NCBI RefSeq assembly: GCF_041468085.1
Contig: NZ_CP121017.1
Span: 4,499,501 to 4,563,500, forward strand
Reading direction: 5' to 3'
DNA length: 64,000 nucleotides
From: Tistrella mobilis
GTDB taxonomy: Bacteria; Pseudomonadota; Alphaproteobacteria; Tistrellales; Tistrellaceae
Positions 1 through 9,317 of the stretch are shown here, one piece after another. Both the position numbers and the translations under genes were made by a program. Each line of letters opens with the position of its first letter. Positions within the stretch are counted from its first letter, which is position 1. Below the pieces are notes generated by a model. It was not told the DNA's origin, made no database searches, and was given only the letters and a program-made list of their open reading frames with translations.

Positions 1-16
1 TCAGGGATCCGCAGCG

Positions 17-736
17 TCAGTTGCGCTGGCTGCCCATGAACTGCAGCAGCAGCATGAACAGGTTCAGGAAGTCGAGATAGAGCCGCAGCGCGCCCATCAC
101 CTTGAGCTTGCCGGCGGTCTCGTCGTCCATGTTCGCCGCATACATCTGCTTCAGCTGCTGAGTGTCGTAGGCGGTGAGGCCGGCGAAGATCAGCACGCCC
201 GCCACCGAGACCACGAACTGCAGCATCGTGGAGCCGATGAACAGGTTCACCAGGCTGGCGAGGATGATGCCGATCAGCCCCATGATCAGGAACGAGCCGA
301 GGCCGGAGAGCGAGCGCTTCGTGGTGTAGCCATAAAGGCTGAGGCCGCCGAACGCCGCTGCGGTCACGAAGAAGGTCCGCGCGATGCTGGAGCCGGTATA
401 GGCCATGAAGATGGTCGACAGCGACAGCCCGACCGAGGCCGCGTAGAGCCAGTAGAGAATCTGGGTGGTGGTCTTGCTGAACCGGTTGATGCCGGCCGAC
501 AGCGCCAGCACGAAGCCCAGAGGTGCCAGAATGGCGACCCAGCGGAAGCCGGTGCCCATGATCGCCGTGTAGACATCCGGCGAGCTCGCCACCGCAATGG
601 CGACGATGCCGGTCAGCGCCAGCGCCGAGGCCATATAGTTGTAGATGCCGAGCATATAGGTGCGCAGCCCGGCATCGAAGGCCACCGCCCTCGACGCCGC
701 CCCCGCGTCGTATGCCCTGCGGGTGTCGTAGGCCAT
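17..736 (-). CDS. Bax inhibitor-1/YccA family membrane protein
   Basis: A 239-residue integral membrane protein of the BI-1/YccA family. After a short polar N-terminus it shows about seven hydrophobic segments, and the C-terminal part carries the family-type stretch LTAYDTQQLK followed by GALRLYLDFLNLFMLLLQF. Family members are inner-membrane proteins linked to ion leak or FtsH-dependent proteolysis; the exact role here is inferred only. I start at 736 because an AAGG sequence lies about 9 bases upstream; the Met at 745 sits directly on that sequence. The gene ends close to the window edge and diverges from the IalB-family gene. Confidence 0.9.
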   Translation of the reverse strand: MAYDTRRAYDAGAASRAVAFDAGLRTYMLGIYNYMASALALTGIVAIAVASSPDVYTAIMGTGFRWVAILAPLGFVLALSAGINRFSKTTTQILYWLYAASVGLSLSTIFMAYTGSSIARTFFVTAAAFGGLSLYGYTTKRSLSGLGSFLIMGLIGIILASLVNLFIGSTMLQFVVSVAGVLIFAGLTAYDTQQLKQMYAANMDDETAGKLKVMGALRLYLDFLNLFMLLLQFMGSQRN

Positions 737-1010
737 GTGCCGCATCCTTGAAAACGTTTATGGGCCTGTGCGATAACCCCCGTGGCCGGGGGCCCGTTGC
801 AAATATGGCCGGGCCTGGCCGGCCGATCAAGGGAGGCGGCCCTCCCGATCCGTGGCAACATCCGGACCCGTGCTTGAAATCAGGCCCCGTCGGGACCAGT
901 CTTTCCGGGTCCGGCCGGCGGTGCCGGCGACATATCCTGGTTCCCCCGCTGCCGCGGACTGCCTTCTCCCCTGCCCCGCCTCGGTGGACCCACCAACCTC
1001 CGGTGATCCG

Positions 1011-1565
1011 ATGAACCGTCCGTCCGCTTTCGCCTTCCGCCGTCTCGCCATGGTCGCCGTCGTCGCGGCCATGGGTCTTGTCGCCCTGCCCGTAACCGGT
1101 GTTGCACCGGCCCAGGCGCAGGAAATCAGCCTGCTTGGTACCTTCGGCGACTGGACCGCGTTCAAGTCCGGCTCGGGCAAGGCCGTCTCCTGCTGGATCG
1201 CGACCGCGCCCAAGCAGCGCCAGGGCGAGGTGAAGGGCCGCGGCGACGCCCGGGTGATGGTCAACCGCCGCAACAGCGGCGGCCGGATGGTCACCGAGGT
1301 CAGCGTTTTCGCAGGCTACGCCTACAAGCCCGGCAGCGAGGTGGCCGTGACCATCGGCGGCAACAACTTCTCGCTGTTCACCGACGGCGAAACCGCCTGG
1401 GCACGCGATGCCGACACCGACCGCAAGCTTCTGGATGCCATGCGCGCCGGTGCCAACATGGTGGTGAAGGGCACCGCTCGCGAGGGCAGTGTTTCGACCA
1501 CCGACACCTACAGCCTGAGCGGCGTCACCGCCGGCATGAGCGAAATCGCCAAGTGCGGTAGCTGA
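1011..1565 (+). CDS. Invasion-associated locus B (IalB) family secreted protein
   Basis: A 184-residue exported protein. The N-terminus has a basic region, a hydrophobic stretch ([15 protein letters not shown]) and a PAQAQ-type cleavage site near residue 37. The mature part follows the IalB pattern: FGDWTAF near its start, [10 protein letters not shown], and a terminal KCGS giving a probable disulfide partner for the earlier Cys. IalB proteins occur widely in Alphaproteobacteria, including non-pathogens, so an invasion role should not be assumed. The reading frame is open further upstream, but the signal peptide fixes the start at the ATG at 1011. Confidence 0.82.
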   Translation: MNRPSAFAFRRLAMVAVVAAMGLVALPVTGVAPAQAQEISLLGTFGDWTAFKSGSGKAVSCWIATAPKQRQGEVKGRGDARVMVNRRNSGGRMVTEVSVFAGYAYKPGSEVAVTIGGNNFSLFTDGETAWARDADTDRKLLDAMRAGANMVVKGTAREGSVSTTDTYSLSGVTAGMSEIAKCGS

Positions 1566-1632
1566 TGATCCCCGGCGGCAACCCGTTCCGGCTGCCGCCT
1601 CCCACGACCTCCAACCCTGGCAGACCCTGTTC

Positions 1633-2898
1633 ATGACCATCGTCGTCCAGCCGGTGCCCGAGGGCACCACCGCCACTGCGGCGCTCCGGCGCCCGGCCGC
1701 GGCCGAAAAGATCGCGCAGACCACCGCCCCGGTCACGCTGGTGCCCGGTGACGGCCGGCGTACGCTGATCGGGCTGGACCGCCAGGAACTGGAAGCCGAG
1801 ATGGCGGCCCTGGGCGAGAAGCCGTTCCGGGCCAAGCAGCTCTGGCATTGGATGTATTTCCGCGGCGCCCGCGACTTCGACGACATGACCAATGTGCCGA
1901 AGGCGTTCCGGGCGAAGCTGGCCGAACATTTCGTCATCGGCCGGCCGGAGGTCACCACCGATCAGCTGTCGAGCGACGGCACGGCCAAATGGCTGCTGCG
2001 CTTCGCCGACGGTCGTGAGGTTGAAACCGTCCACATTCCCGATGACGGCCGCGGTGCGCTCTGCGTCTCGTCGCAGGTGGGCTGCACCCTGACCTGCAAG
2101 TTCTGCCATACCGGTACCCAGACCTGGGTGCGCAACCTTTCGGCAGCCGAGATCACCGCCCAGATGCTGGTCGCCCGCGACCGGCTGGGTGAATGGCCGA
2201 CGCCGACCGATGCCAACCGGCTGATCTCGAACATCGTCCTGATGGGCATGGGCGAGCCGCTGTACAATTTCGACGCCGTCGCCAAGGCCATGCGCATCGT
2301 GATGGACGGCGAAGGCGTGGCGCTGTCGCGGCGGCGGATCACGCTCTCGACCTCCGGCGTGGTACCGATGATGCAGCGCTGCGGCGAAGAGCTGGGCGTC
2401 AATCTGGCGGTGTCGCTGCATGCGGTGACCGACGATGTCCGCGACATGCTGGTGCCTATCAACCGTAAGTACCCGATCGCCGAGTTGATGGAGGCCTGCA
2501 GGACCTACCCGGCGGCCAGCAATGCCCGGCGGATCACCTTCGAATACGTCATGTTGAAGGGCGTGAACGACAGCCTGGCCGATGCGCGTGAACTGGTCCG
2601 TCTGCTCGACGGCATTCCGGCCAAGGTCAATCTCATTCCGTTCAATCCCTGGCCGGGCTCGACCTTCGAATGTTCGTCCTGGACCCAGATCCGCAATTTC
2701 GCGACCTATCTGAACGATCAGGGCTATTCCTCGCCGGTGCGCACGCCCCGCGGCCGTGACATTCTGGCCGCCTGCGGTCAGCTGAAATCTGCCAGCGAGC
2801 GCGCCCGCAAGAGCCGTGAGGCCGTCCCGCCCCCTGAGCCGGAGGTGATGGACGCTGCCGAGCGTGAAGCCATGGCCGCGGCACTCGCCCTGCACTGA
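1633..2898 (+). CDS. rlmN: 23S rRNA (adenine-C2)-methyltransferase RlmN
   Basis: A 421-residue radical SAM enzyme that methylates C2 of A2503 in 23S rRNA (and A37 of some tRNAs). The cluster motif CTLTCKFC with the following HTGTQ is present, preceded by VSSQVGC, as is the [12 protein letters not shown]-binding segment and [11 protein letters not shown]. The N-terminal accessory domain ([18 protein letters not shown]) and the C-terminal [17 protein letters not shown] containing the methyl-accepting Cys are intact. Length is somewhat above the usual 350-390 because of a roughly 35-residue N-terminal extension and a charged tail. It stands alone between the IalB gene and the PQQ operon. Confidence 0.96.
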   Translation: MTIVVQPVPEGTTATAALRRPAAAEKIAQTTAPVTLVPGDGRRTLIGLDRQELEAEMAALGEKPFRAKQLWHWMYFRGARDFDDMTNVPKAFRAKLAEHFVIGRPEVTTDQLSSDGTAKWLLRFADGREVETVHIPDDGRGALCVSSQVGCTLTCKFCHTGTQTWVRNLSAAEITAQMLVARDRLGEWPTPTDANRLISNIVLMGMGEPLYNFDAVAKAMRIVMDGEGVALSRRRITLSTSGVVPMMQRCGEELGVNLAVSLHAVTDDVRDMLVPINRKYPIAELMEACRTYPAASNARRITFEYVMLKGVNDSLADARELVRLLDGIPAKVNLIPFNPWPGSTFECSSWTQIRNFATYLNDQGYSSPVRTPRGRDILAACGQLKSASERARKSREAVPPPEPEVMDAAEREAMAAALALH

Positions 2899-3011
2899 CG
2901 GGGCGTCGTCAGGGAACCGGCACGGTTTTCCGCAGGTTGGGGGTGTCGACGGTACGCAACGGCTCCATATGGAATCAGGCGCACCCACACTTCTCGCGGA
3001 GATCCTGCATC

Positions 3012-3137
3012 ATGAACTGGACCACGCCCCAGATCGTCGAGACCCGGGTTGGCATGGAAATCAACGGCTACATGCCGGCCGATTTCATCACCCCGGAAGA
3101 CGCGACCGACGCGGAGACCACCGGCGTCGAAGGCTGA
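3012..3137 (+). CDS. pqqA: PQQ precursor peptide PqqA
   Basis: A 41-residue ribosomal peptide that is the substrate for PQQ synthesis. The segment VGMEINGY places the conserved Glu16 and Tyr20, the two residues cross-linked by PqqE, in the required Glu-x3-Tyr spacing. The N-terminus MNWTTPQIVE is typical. It is longer than most PqqA peptides (about 22-30 residues): the tail after Tyr20 runs 21 residues and is acidic. The start is the ATG at 3012; in-frame upstream starts would add residues unlike the family. pqqB follows 6 bases after the stop. Confidence 0.9.
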   Translation: MNWTTPQIVETRVGMEINGYMPADFITPEDATDAETTGVEG

Positions 3138-3143
3138 CGACGG

Positions 3144-4055
3144 GTGCGGATCCTCGTGCTCGGTGCCGCGGCGGGTGGCGGCTTCCCGCAATGGAACTGC
3201 CGTTGCCCGGTCTGTGCGCTGGCCTGGGCGGGCGACGCGCGGGTGCGGCCGCGCACGCAGTCCAGCCTGGCACTCTCGGGCGATGATGGCCGATCCTGGG
3301 TGCTGCTCAACGCCTCGCCCGATCTTCGGGCCCAGATCCTGGCCACGCCGGCCCTGCATCCGGCACAGGGGGCCCGGCACAGCCCGATTGCCGAGGTGGT
3401 GCTCGCCAATGGCGATGTCGATCATACCGCCGGCCTGCTGAGCCTGCGTGAGCGTCAGCCGTTCCGCCTGCATGCGGCCCAGGCCACGCTGGACATCCTG
3501 GCCGCCAACCGGATCTTCGACGTGCTGGCCGAGGGGATTGTGGAGCGGCGGCCGCTGCCCCTCGACCGGCCGGTCGATCTGGTGGGCGGGCTGACGATGA
3601 CGGCCTTTCCCGCCCCGGGCAAGGTGCCGCTCTATATGGAAAGCGGTACGGTCGATCCGGCGGAGACGGCGGTCGAGGATGGCCGGGTGCTGGGTTTCGT
3701 GTTCGAAGCCGGCGGCCGGCGGGCCGTGTGCCTGCCCAATTGCGCCGCGATCACGCCCGCGGTTCTGGCGCGTGCCCGCGGGGCGGAGGTGTTGTTCTTC
3801 GACGGCACCACCTTTACCGACGACGAGATGCCGCGGCTCGGCCTGTCGCCGAAGACGGCGGCGCGCATGGGTCATCTGGCGATCGACGGGCCCCGGGGCT
3901 CGCTCGCCGGCCTTGCCGATATCCGCGTCGGCCGACGGGTCTATGTCCATATCAACAACACCAACCCGATCCTGATCGAGGGCGGGCCCGAACGTCGTCT
4001 GGTGGAGGCGGCAGGCTGGGAGGTCGCCCATGATGGTATGGAGGTCCTGCTGTGA
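3144..4055 (+). CDS. pqqB: PQQ biosynthesis protein PqqB
   Basis: A 303-residue metallo-beta-lactamase-fold protein, the hydroxylase-type step in PQQ synthesis acting on the Glu-Tyr product. Family hallmarks are the N-terminal VLGAAAGGGFPQWNC, the CRCPVC cysteine cluster, NGDVDHTAGLLSLRE, and the C-terminal MGHLAIDGPRGSLAGL followed by YVHINNTNPIL. It begins with GTG at 3144, six bases after pqqA, and its TGA overlaps the pqqC start by four bases, which implies translational coupling. Length matches the family. Confidence 0.96.
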   Translation: MRILVLGAAAGGGFPQWNCRCPVCALAWAGDARVRPRTQSSLALSGDDGRSWVLLNASPDLRAQILATPALHPAQGARHSPIAEVVLANGDVDHTAGLLSLRERQPFRLHAAQATLDILAANRIFDVLAEGIVERRPLPLDRPVDLVGGLTMTAFPAPGKVPLYMESGTVDPAETAVEDGRVLGFVFEAGGRRAVCLPNCAAITPAVLARARGAEVLFFDGTTFTDDEMPRLGLSPKTAARMGHLAIDGPRGSLAGLADIRVGRRVYVHINNTNPILIEGGPERRLVEAAGWEVAHDGMEVLL

Positions 4056-4816
4056 ACGACCCGCTGCCCCGGATCGAGGCCCCGCTGACGCCCGACGGGC
4101 TGGAGGCGGTACTGCGCGAGGTGGGTCGGCGACGGTATCACGACCGCCATCCCTTCCATCGCCGCCTGCATGGCGGCGGCTGTACCCGCGTCGAGGTCCA
4201 GGCCTGGGCGCTGAACCGCTATCTTTATCAGGCGGCGATCCCGCGCAAGGATGCCACCATCCTGGCCCGTATGGACGACCCGGCGCTTCGCCGCGCCTGG
4301 CGGCAGCGGATCATCGATCATGACGGTGAGGCAGATGGGGAGGGGGGTATCGCCCGCTGGCTGCATCTGACCGATGCCCTGGGACTGGACCGGGAGCTGG
4401 TGGTCTCCGGCCGGGCGGCCCTGCCTGCGACGCATTTTGCGGTCGAGGCCTATGTCCGGTTCTGTGCCACCCGGCCGCTGCCCGAAGCCATTGCCTCCTC
4501 GTTGACCGAGCTCTTTTCACCGAAGGTCATCGGCGAACGGGTGAGCGGCATGCTCGCCCATTACGATTTCGTCGACGAGCGTGCACTCGCCTATTTTACT
4601 GCCCGCCCGCCCCAGGCGGAGCGTGACGTGGTCTTCGCCCTCGATTATGTCCGCCGGCATGCGACGACAGTCGAGGCACAGCAGGCGGTGGTCGACGCGC
4701 TGGTCTTCAAGACCGGGGTGCTCTGGGCGCAACTGGATGCGCTCTGGCATGGCTATGTCACCGGCCAGCTGCCGCCCGGCGCCTGGGCCCCCCATGTCGA
4801 CGGGGTGTGGACGTGA
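4052..4816 (+). CDS. pqqC: Pyrroloquinoline-quinone synthase PqqC
   Basis: A 254-residue cofactor-free oxidase of the haem-oxygenase-like fold that performs the final ring closure and oxidation to PQQ. Characteristic segments are RYHDRHPFHRRLHGG, QAWALNRYLYQAAIPRKDA, the HFAVEAYVRFC region and LDYVRRHA near the end. It starts with GTG at 4052 inside the pqqB stop (GTGA overlap) and its own TGA overlaps the next GTG. A second, distantly related PqqC-superfamily protein lies 10 kb downstream at 14473. Confidence 0.96.
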   Translation: MNDPLPRIEAPLTPDGLEAVLREVGRRRYHDRHPFHRRLHGGGCTRVEVQAWALNRYLYQAAIPRKDATILARMDDPALRRAWRQRIIDHDGEADGEGGIARWLHLTDALGLDRELVVSGRAALPATHFAVEAYVRFCATRPLPEAIASSLTELFSPKVIGERVSGMLAHYDFVDERALAYFTARPPQAERDVVFALDYVRRHATTVEAQQAVVDALVFKTGVLWAQLDALWHGYVTGQLPPGAWAPHVDGVWT

Positions 4817-5103
4817 GCGGCTGCGACCTGCCCGATCCGTCTGTGCGGCCATTGCTGGCGCGCGGTGTGCGATTGCGCCGGGATCCGGTGCGGGATCGCG
4901 TCGTTCTGCTGGCGCCGGAAAGCGTGGTCGAGGCCAATCCAAGCGCCCTGGCGGTGCTTGAGGCCTGTACCGGCGAGGTCTCCATCGCAACCATGGCCTC
5001 GGATCTGGCCGGCCGCTTCAGTGCCGACCCAGCCCGGGTCGAGGCGGATATCCGGGCCCTGATCGCCGATCTGGTTCGCCGCCGGCTGGTGGTGCTGGCA
5101 TGA
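4813..5103 (+). CDS. pqqD: PQQ peptide chaperone PqqD
   Basis: A 96-residue PqqD-type RiPP recognition element that binds PqqA and delivers it to PqqE. The family pattern [20 protein letters not shown], then [11 protein letters not shown] and the C-terminal helix [14 protein letters not shown], is clear. Two GTG starts are possible, 4807 and 4813; I choose 4813 because it recreates the four-base GTGA overlap seen at pqqB/pqqC. It overlaps pqqE by four bases. Confidence 0.93.
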   Translation: MSGCDLPDPSVRPLLARGVRLRRDPVRDRVVLLAPESVVEANPSALAVLEACTGEVSIATMASDLAGRFSADPARVEADIRALIADLVRRRLVVLA

Positions 5104-6164
5104 CGGAAGCTCTTCCGCCACCCCTCGGTCTGCTTGCGGAGTTGACCCATCGCTGCCCGCTGGCCTGCCCGTATTGTTCAAACCCGCTAGCCCTGGAGCG
5201 ACGTTCCGACGAACTCGATACCGCCGGCTGGTGCCGTGTCTTCGATCAGGCGGCGGCCCTCGGGGTCTTGCAGCTGCATCTCTCGGGCGGCGAACCGGCT
5301 GCGCGGCCCGATCTGGTCGTTCTGGCCGGTCATGCCGCCCGCGCCGGGCTCTATACCAATCTGATCACCTCCGGGCTGGGGCTGACCCAGGCACGGATCG
5401 AGGCGCTGGCGGCAGCCGGGCTCGACCATGTCCAGCTCTCGATCCAGGATGCCGACGACCTGTCGGCCGACCGGATCGCGGGTCGCGAGGGGGCGGCCCG
5501 GACCAAGCGCCGGGTTGCGGCCGATGTGGTGGCGGCCGGCCTGCCGCTGACCGTCAATGTCGTGGTCCATCGCGCCAACTTGTCCCGGCTGGCAGACATG
5601 ATCGCGCTGGCGCGTGAGTTGGGGGCGGGGCGGGTGGAAATTGCCCATGCCCAGTATCACGGCTGGGCATCGGTGAACCGGGCGGCGCTTCTGCCCGACC
5701 GCGAGGCGGCGCTGGATGCGGTCCGGCTGGTGGAGCGGCTGATGCCCGCCGCCGGCATCGCCATCGACCATGTCGTTCCCGACCAGTTCGCGGATACACC
5801 CAAGCCCTGTATGGGCGGCTGGGGGCGGCGGGTGATCAATGTGACGCCGTCCGGCCGTGCGCTGCCCTGCCATGCCGCCGAGACCATTCCGGGGCTGGCG
5901 TTCTGGTCGGTGCGCGACCATACGCTCGACCGGATCTGGGCGGAGTCTCCCGCCTTCCGGCGTTTCCGCGGCACGGCCTGGATGCCAGAGCCCTGCCGGT
6001 CCTGCGCCCGCCGCGAGATCGACTTCGGCGGCTGCCGCTGTCAGGCCCTGGCGCTGACCGGCGATGCCGCTGCCACCGATCCGGTCTGCCATCGCTCGCC
6101 GCATCGCGCCCGAGTGGCGCCGCCGCCACGGCCGGTCGACAGCTATGTCTATCGGGGGCGGTGA
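5100..6164 (+). CDS. pqqE: PqqA peptide cyclase PqqE (radical SAM/SPASM)
   Basis: A 354-residue radical SAM enzyme forming the Glu-Tyr C-C bond in PqqA. The cluster motif is C19-x3-C23-x2-C26 in [11 protein letters not shown], followed by LHLSGGEP for SAM binding. The C-terminal SPASM part supplies auxiliary-cluster cysteines, among them C299, C302, C312 and C314 ([17 protein letters not shown]). It is the last gene of the operon. No pqqF/pqqG protease lies next to it, so peptide trimming must be encoded elsewhere. Confidence 0.96.
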   Translation: MTEALPPPLGLLAELTHRCPLACPYCSNPLALERRSDELDTAGWCRVFDQAAALGVLQLHLSGGEPAARPDLVVLAGHAARAGLYTNLITSGLGLTQARIEALAAAGLDHVQLSIQDADDLSADRIAGREGAARTKRRVAADVVAAGLPLTVNVVVHRANLSRLADMIALARELGAGRVEIAHAQYHGWASVNRAALLPDREAALDAVRLVERLMPAAGIAIDHVVPDQFADTPKPCMGGWGRRVINVTPSGRALPCHAAETIPGLAFWSVRDHTLDRIWAESPAFRRFRGTAWMPEPCRSCARREIDFGGCRCQALALTGDAAATDPVCHRSPHRARVAPPPRPVDSYVYRGR

Positions 6165-6168
6165 TCCC

Positions 6169-7071
6169 TCAGACCCGCCGCCAGACCGCCTCCAGCCCCG
6201 GCACGCCATCCGCCGTCACCAGACCGCGGTCATGCATGTGCAGCAGATGGGCCAGCACCGAGCGGGCGGCAGCCGGATGCAGCCGCGGATCGACCGCGGC
6301 ATAGATCTCGCGGACCATGCCCATGATGCTGGCCGGCCCCAGCGCCAGCCTGTTCAGGATCTGGGTCTCGCGTTCGGCGCGGTGGGCGATGAAGGCCCGG
6401 ACATGGGCATGGGCATCGGTGATCACCGGCCCGTGGGTCGGCCAGTAGACCGTCTCCGGCCGGTCGAGCAGCTTCGTCAGGCTGTGCAGATAGCTGCCCA
6501 TCTCACCGTCGGGTGGAGCAATGACACTGGTCGACCAGCCCATGACATGGTCGCCCGAAAACAGGATCCCGGCCTCTTTCCAGGCGAAGCAGAGGTGGTT
6601 GGAGGTGTGGCCGGGGGTGTGCACCGCCTCGATCGTCCAGCCGTCGCCGTGTACGACGTCGCCATCGGTCAGGCGGTGGTCGGGATCGAAATCCAGATCG
6701 CCGCCTTCCTCGACGCGGGCTCCGCCCTCGTCACGGCCTGTGCCATGAGGGCCGAAGCCCCAGCTCTCGGCGCCGGTCGCCGCCTTGAGCAGAGTGGCTG
6801 CAGGGGAGTGGTCGGTATGGGTGTGGGTCACCAGGATATGGCTGACCGTCTCTCGCCCAAGCCCGTCGAGCAGGGCGTCGATATGGGCGGCGATGCGCGG
6901 CCCCGGATCGATCACCGCCACCCGGCCGCGGCCGACCACATAGGTACCGGTGCCGTAATAGGTGAAGGCCGAAGGATTGCGGGCCACGATCCGGCGCAGG
7001 CCCGGCGCAACCTCCTCCAGGCGGCCGTAATCGAAGCTCATCTCGCGGACATAGGGGATCTCGACGGCCAT
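6169..7071 (-). CDS. MBL-fold metallo-hydrolase (LACTB2-like)
   Basis: A 300-residue metallo-beta-lactamase superfamily hydrolase. The zinc motif HxHxDH is intact as H83, H85, D87, H88 in THTHTDHSP, with later ligands in VHTPGHTSNH and FSGDHVMGW. The C-terminal winged-helix-like segment (NRLALGPASIMGMVREIYAAV, then LLHMHDRGLV) resembles LACTB2-type hydrolases and nucleases. It converges with pqqE with a 4-base gap and lies 6 bases after the glutathione transferase gene, probably in one transcript with it. The substrate is unknown. Confidence 0.88.
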   Translation of the reverse strand: MAVEIPYVREMSFDYGRLEEVAPGLRRIVARNPSAFTYYGTGTYVVGRGRVAVIDPGPRIAAHIDALLDGLGRETVSHILVTHTHTDHSPAATLLKAATGAESWGFGPHGTGRDEGGARVEEGGDLDFDPDHRLTDGDVVHGDGWTIEAVHTPGHTSNHLCFAWKEAGILFSGDHVMGWSTSVIAPPDGEMGSYLHSLTKLLDRPETVYWPTHGPVITDAHAHVRAFIAHRAERETQILNRLALGPASIMGMVREIYAAVDPRLHPAAARSVLAHLLHMHDRGLVTADGVPGLEAVWRRV

Positions 7072-7077
7072 CCGCGA

Positions 7078-7770
7078 TCAACCTTTCAGGGGTGCGCGGA
7101 GGTCGGCAAGCACCGTGCCGGTCGCGGCGATATCCGTCTCGTGAGCGGCATCTCGCCAGGGTTCGGCCAGACCGGCCGCATACCAGTCTGCCATCGCCGG
7201 CAGGGCGAGCAGATGACGGGTATAGACATCGGCGGTACCCCCCGGGACGAGGCCGTAGCTCTGGATACGGAAGGCGACCGGAGCGAAGAAGGCATCCACG
7301 GCGCTGAACCGGTTGCCGGCAAGGAAGGGGCCGCCGAAACGGGTGAGGCCCTCGTTCCAGAGTTCCGCCAGCCGGGCCAGATCGCGGACCAGCGCCGGGG
7401 GATGGTCGCGGAGCCTGACACGTACCCCCACCGCCATCGGGCAACGGTTGCGCAGAGTGGAGAAGCCGGCATGCATTTCGGCTGCGGCGGCGCGCGCCCA
7501 GGCACGGGCGGCCGGATCTGCCGGCCAGACCCCGGCATGACGCTCCGCCAGGAATTCAACGATGGCGAGGGATTCCCAGACCACGACATCGCCGGCGTCC
7601 AGACATGGAACCGTGCCGGTAGGGGAGAAGGCCCGGAAACGATGCCAGTTGCTGCTTCCGTCGAAGGGAGTCAGCACCTCCTCGAACGGGATGCCCAAAG
7701 TCCGCATCAGCACCCAGGGGCGGAGTGACCAGGACGAATAGTGCTTGTTGGCGATGTGCAGACGGTACAT
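7078..7770 (-). CDS. Glutathione S-transferase family protein
   Basis: A 230-residue GST with the N-terminal thioredoxin-like domain (YRLHIANKHYSSWSLRPWV, the SSWS serine region being the likely glutathione-activating site, then GTVPCLDAGDVVVWESLAI with the cis-Pro and Glu-Ser) and an all-alpha C-terminal domain. The start is set at the ATG at 7770; upstream in-frame sequence does not resemble the family. It is followed by the MBL hydrolase on the same strand and is divergent from the adenylate cyclase gene. Confidence 0.88.
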   Translation of the reverse strand: MYRLHIANKHYSSWSLRPWVLMRTLGIPFEEVLTPFDGSSNWHRFRAFSPTGTVPCLDAGDVVVWESLAIVEFLAERHAGVWPADPAARAWARAAAAEMHAGFSTLRNRCPMAVGVRVRLRDHPPALVRDLARLAELWNEGLTRFGGPFLAGNRFSAVDAFFAPVAFRIQSYGLVPGGTADVYTRHLLALPAMADWYAAGLAEPWRDAAHETDIAATGTVLADLRAPLKG

Positions 7771-7910
7771 GCGGGCGACATCTCCTGATCGGGGCGGCGC
7801 CACATGATGCGGCCGAAATGTGGTCGCTGTCGACCAGGACCGTCTCACCCTTGGCCCCGAAACCGGCTCGCCCTAAGCTCGGGTCTACGAGGTTGTGCGG
7901 GGGATCAGGG

Positions 7911-9257
7911 ATGAGGTTCGGGTGGATGCGCCGGCCGCCGGGTGGCATGCCGGCGCGGTTGCAGATGGCGATTGCCGAGGCCGAGGCCGGGGCCGAGCGT
8001 CTGGTCGGCTGGGCGCAGGTCGGCATCATCCTGCTGTTCGGCACACTCTATCTGGTCAGCCCCAGGGCCGGGGGCTCGGACCTCATGTTCATGCCGGTGC
8101 CCTGGGCGCTGGGGATCTATACGGTCTTCACCGCCATCCGGCTGAAACTCGCCTATCTGGGGCCGCTGCCGGGCTGGTATCTGGCGCTGTCGGTGGTGGC
8201 CGATATGGCGTTGCTGATCGGGCTGATCTGGAGCTTCCATATCCAGTACCACCAGCCGGCCGCCTTCTATCTGAAGGCGCCGACCTTCATCTATGTGTTC
8301 ATCTTCATCGCCCTGCGCTGCCTGCGCTTCGAGCCGCGCTATGTGCTGCTGGCGGGGATGGCGGCTGCAGGCGGCTGGCTGGCGCTGCTGTTCTATGCCC
8401 TCTGGGAGGGGGGCGGCATGGGGGTGATCACCCGCGACTATGTCGCCTATATGAGCGGGCCGCTGGTTCTGATCGGCGCCGAGATCGACAAGATCGTGGT
8501 CATCCTGGTGGTGACGGTGGTGCTGGCGGCGGGGCTCGCCCGGGCGCGGGCCCTGCTGGTGCGTGCCGAGGAAGAGGGTGCGGCACGGGCTTCGCTCGCC
8601 CGCTTCTTTGCGCCCGACGTCGCCCGGCGCATCGCCGAGACCGGGCTGGCGATGACGCCGGGTTCGGGGGCCGAACGCGAGGCGACGATCATGATGATCG
8701 ATATCCGCGGCTTCACCCGGATGAGCGAGCGGCTGGCGCCGGATGCGTTGATGAGCCTGCTTGCCGAGTATCAGGCCCGGCTGGTGCCGGTGATCCAGGC
8801 CGAGGGCGGTGCGATCGACAAGTTTCTGGGCGACGGCATCATGGCGACTTTCGGCGCCGTCGCGCCCGACCCGGCCCATGGCGCCCGGGCGATGGCGGCG
8901 GCCACCGCCGTGCTCGATGCGATGGCCCGCTGGAACGAGGCCCGCCGGCTGGGCGGGCTGGATCCGGTCGCGGTCGGCATCGGCATTGCCGGAGGCCGGG
9001 TGGTCTTCGGTGCGGTCGGCGATGAAAGCCGGCTGGAACTGACGGTGATCGGCGCCCCGGTCAACCTGGCGGCCAAGATCGAGAAGCACACCCGCAGGGC
9101 CGGCGTCGCCGCCCTTGCCGAGGCGGCAGTGGTCGATGCCGCGGAAGCGGCCGGCTGGCGGGCCGGGCCGGGTGCTGGCCTCCGGCGGCTTGGGGCACAG
9201 CCGGTCGACGGGCTCGACGGGGCGGTGGCGCTGGTGGCGATCGAAGCTACCTCGTGA
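7911..9257 (+). CDS. Membrane-bound class III adenylate/guanylate cyclase
   Basis: A 448-residue protein with an N-terminal membrane region of about six hydrophobic helices (residues about 25-210) and a C-terminal class III cyclase domain (about 255-440). The two metal-binding aspartates are present: D264 in MMIDIRGFTRMSE and D308 in IDKFLGDGIMATFG. The transition-state segment ELTVIGAPVNLAAKIE is intact. The membrane part is probably sensory; the ligand is unknown. The ATG at 7911 has a GGGGGATCAGGG sequence just upstream, while earlier in-frame starts run into the divergent GST gene. The nucleotide product (cAMP or cGMP) cannot be settled by eye. Confidence 0.9.
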   Translation: MRFGWMRRPPGGMPARLQMAIAEAEAGAERLVGWAQVGIILLFGTLYLVSPRAGGSDLMFMPVPWALGIYTVFTAIRLKLAYLGPLPGWYLALSVVADMALLIGLIWSFHIQYHQPAAFYLKAPTFIYVFIFIALRCLRFEPRYVLLAGMAAAGGWLALLFYALWEGGGMGVITRDYVAYMSGPLVLIGAEIDKIVVILVVTVVLAAGLARARALLVRAEEEGAARASLARFFAPDVARRIAETGLAMTPGSGAEREATIMMIDIRGFTRMSERLAPDALMSLLAEYQARLVPVIQAEGGAIDKFLGDGIMATFGAVAPDPAHGARAMAAATAVLDAMARWNEARRLGGLDPVAVGIGIAGGRVVFGAVGDESRLELTVIGAPVNLAAKIEKHTRRAGVAALAEAAVVDAAEAAGWRAGPGAGLRRLGAQPVDGLDGAVALVAIEATS

Positions 9258-9317
9258 TGCTGGCGGCGGCCGACGCGGCACGGAAAGGTAGCTGTCCCGA
9301 ATACCCTGGAGCGGGCT

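Noticed and set aside
1573-1599. GGCGGCA/TGCCGCC hairpin between the IalB gene and rlmN as a terminator
   Set aside because: No T-rich tail follows, and the gap is only 67 bp; not enough support.
1525-2988. A 487-codon minus-strand frame antisense to rlmN
   Set aside because: Composition is typical of GC-rich shadow frames and rlmN is unambiguous.
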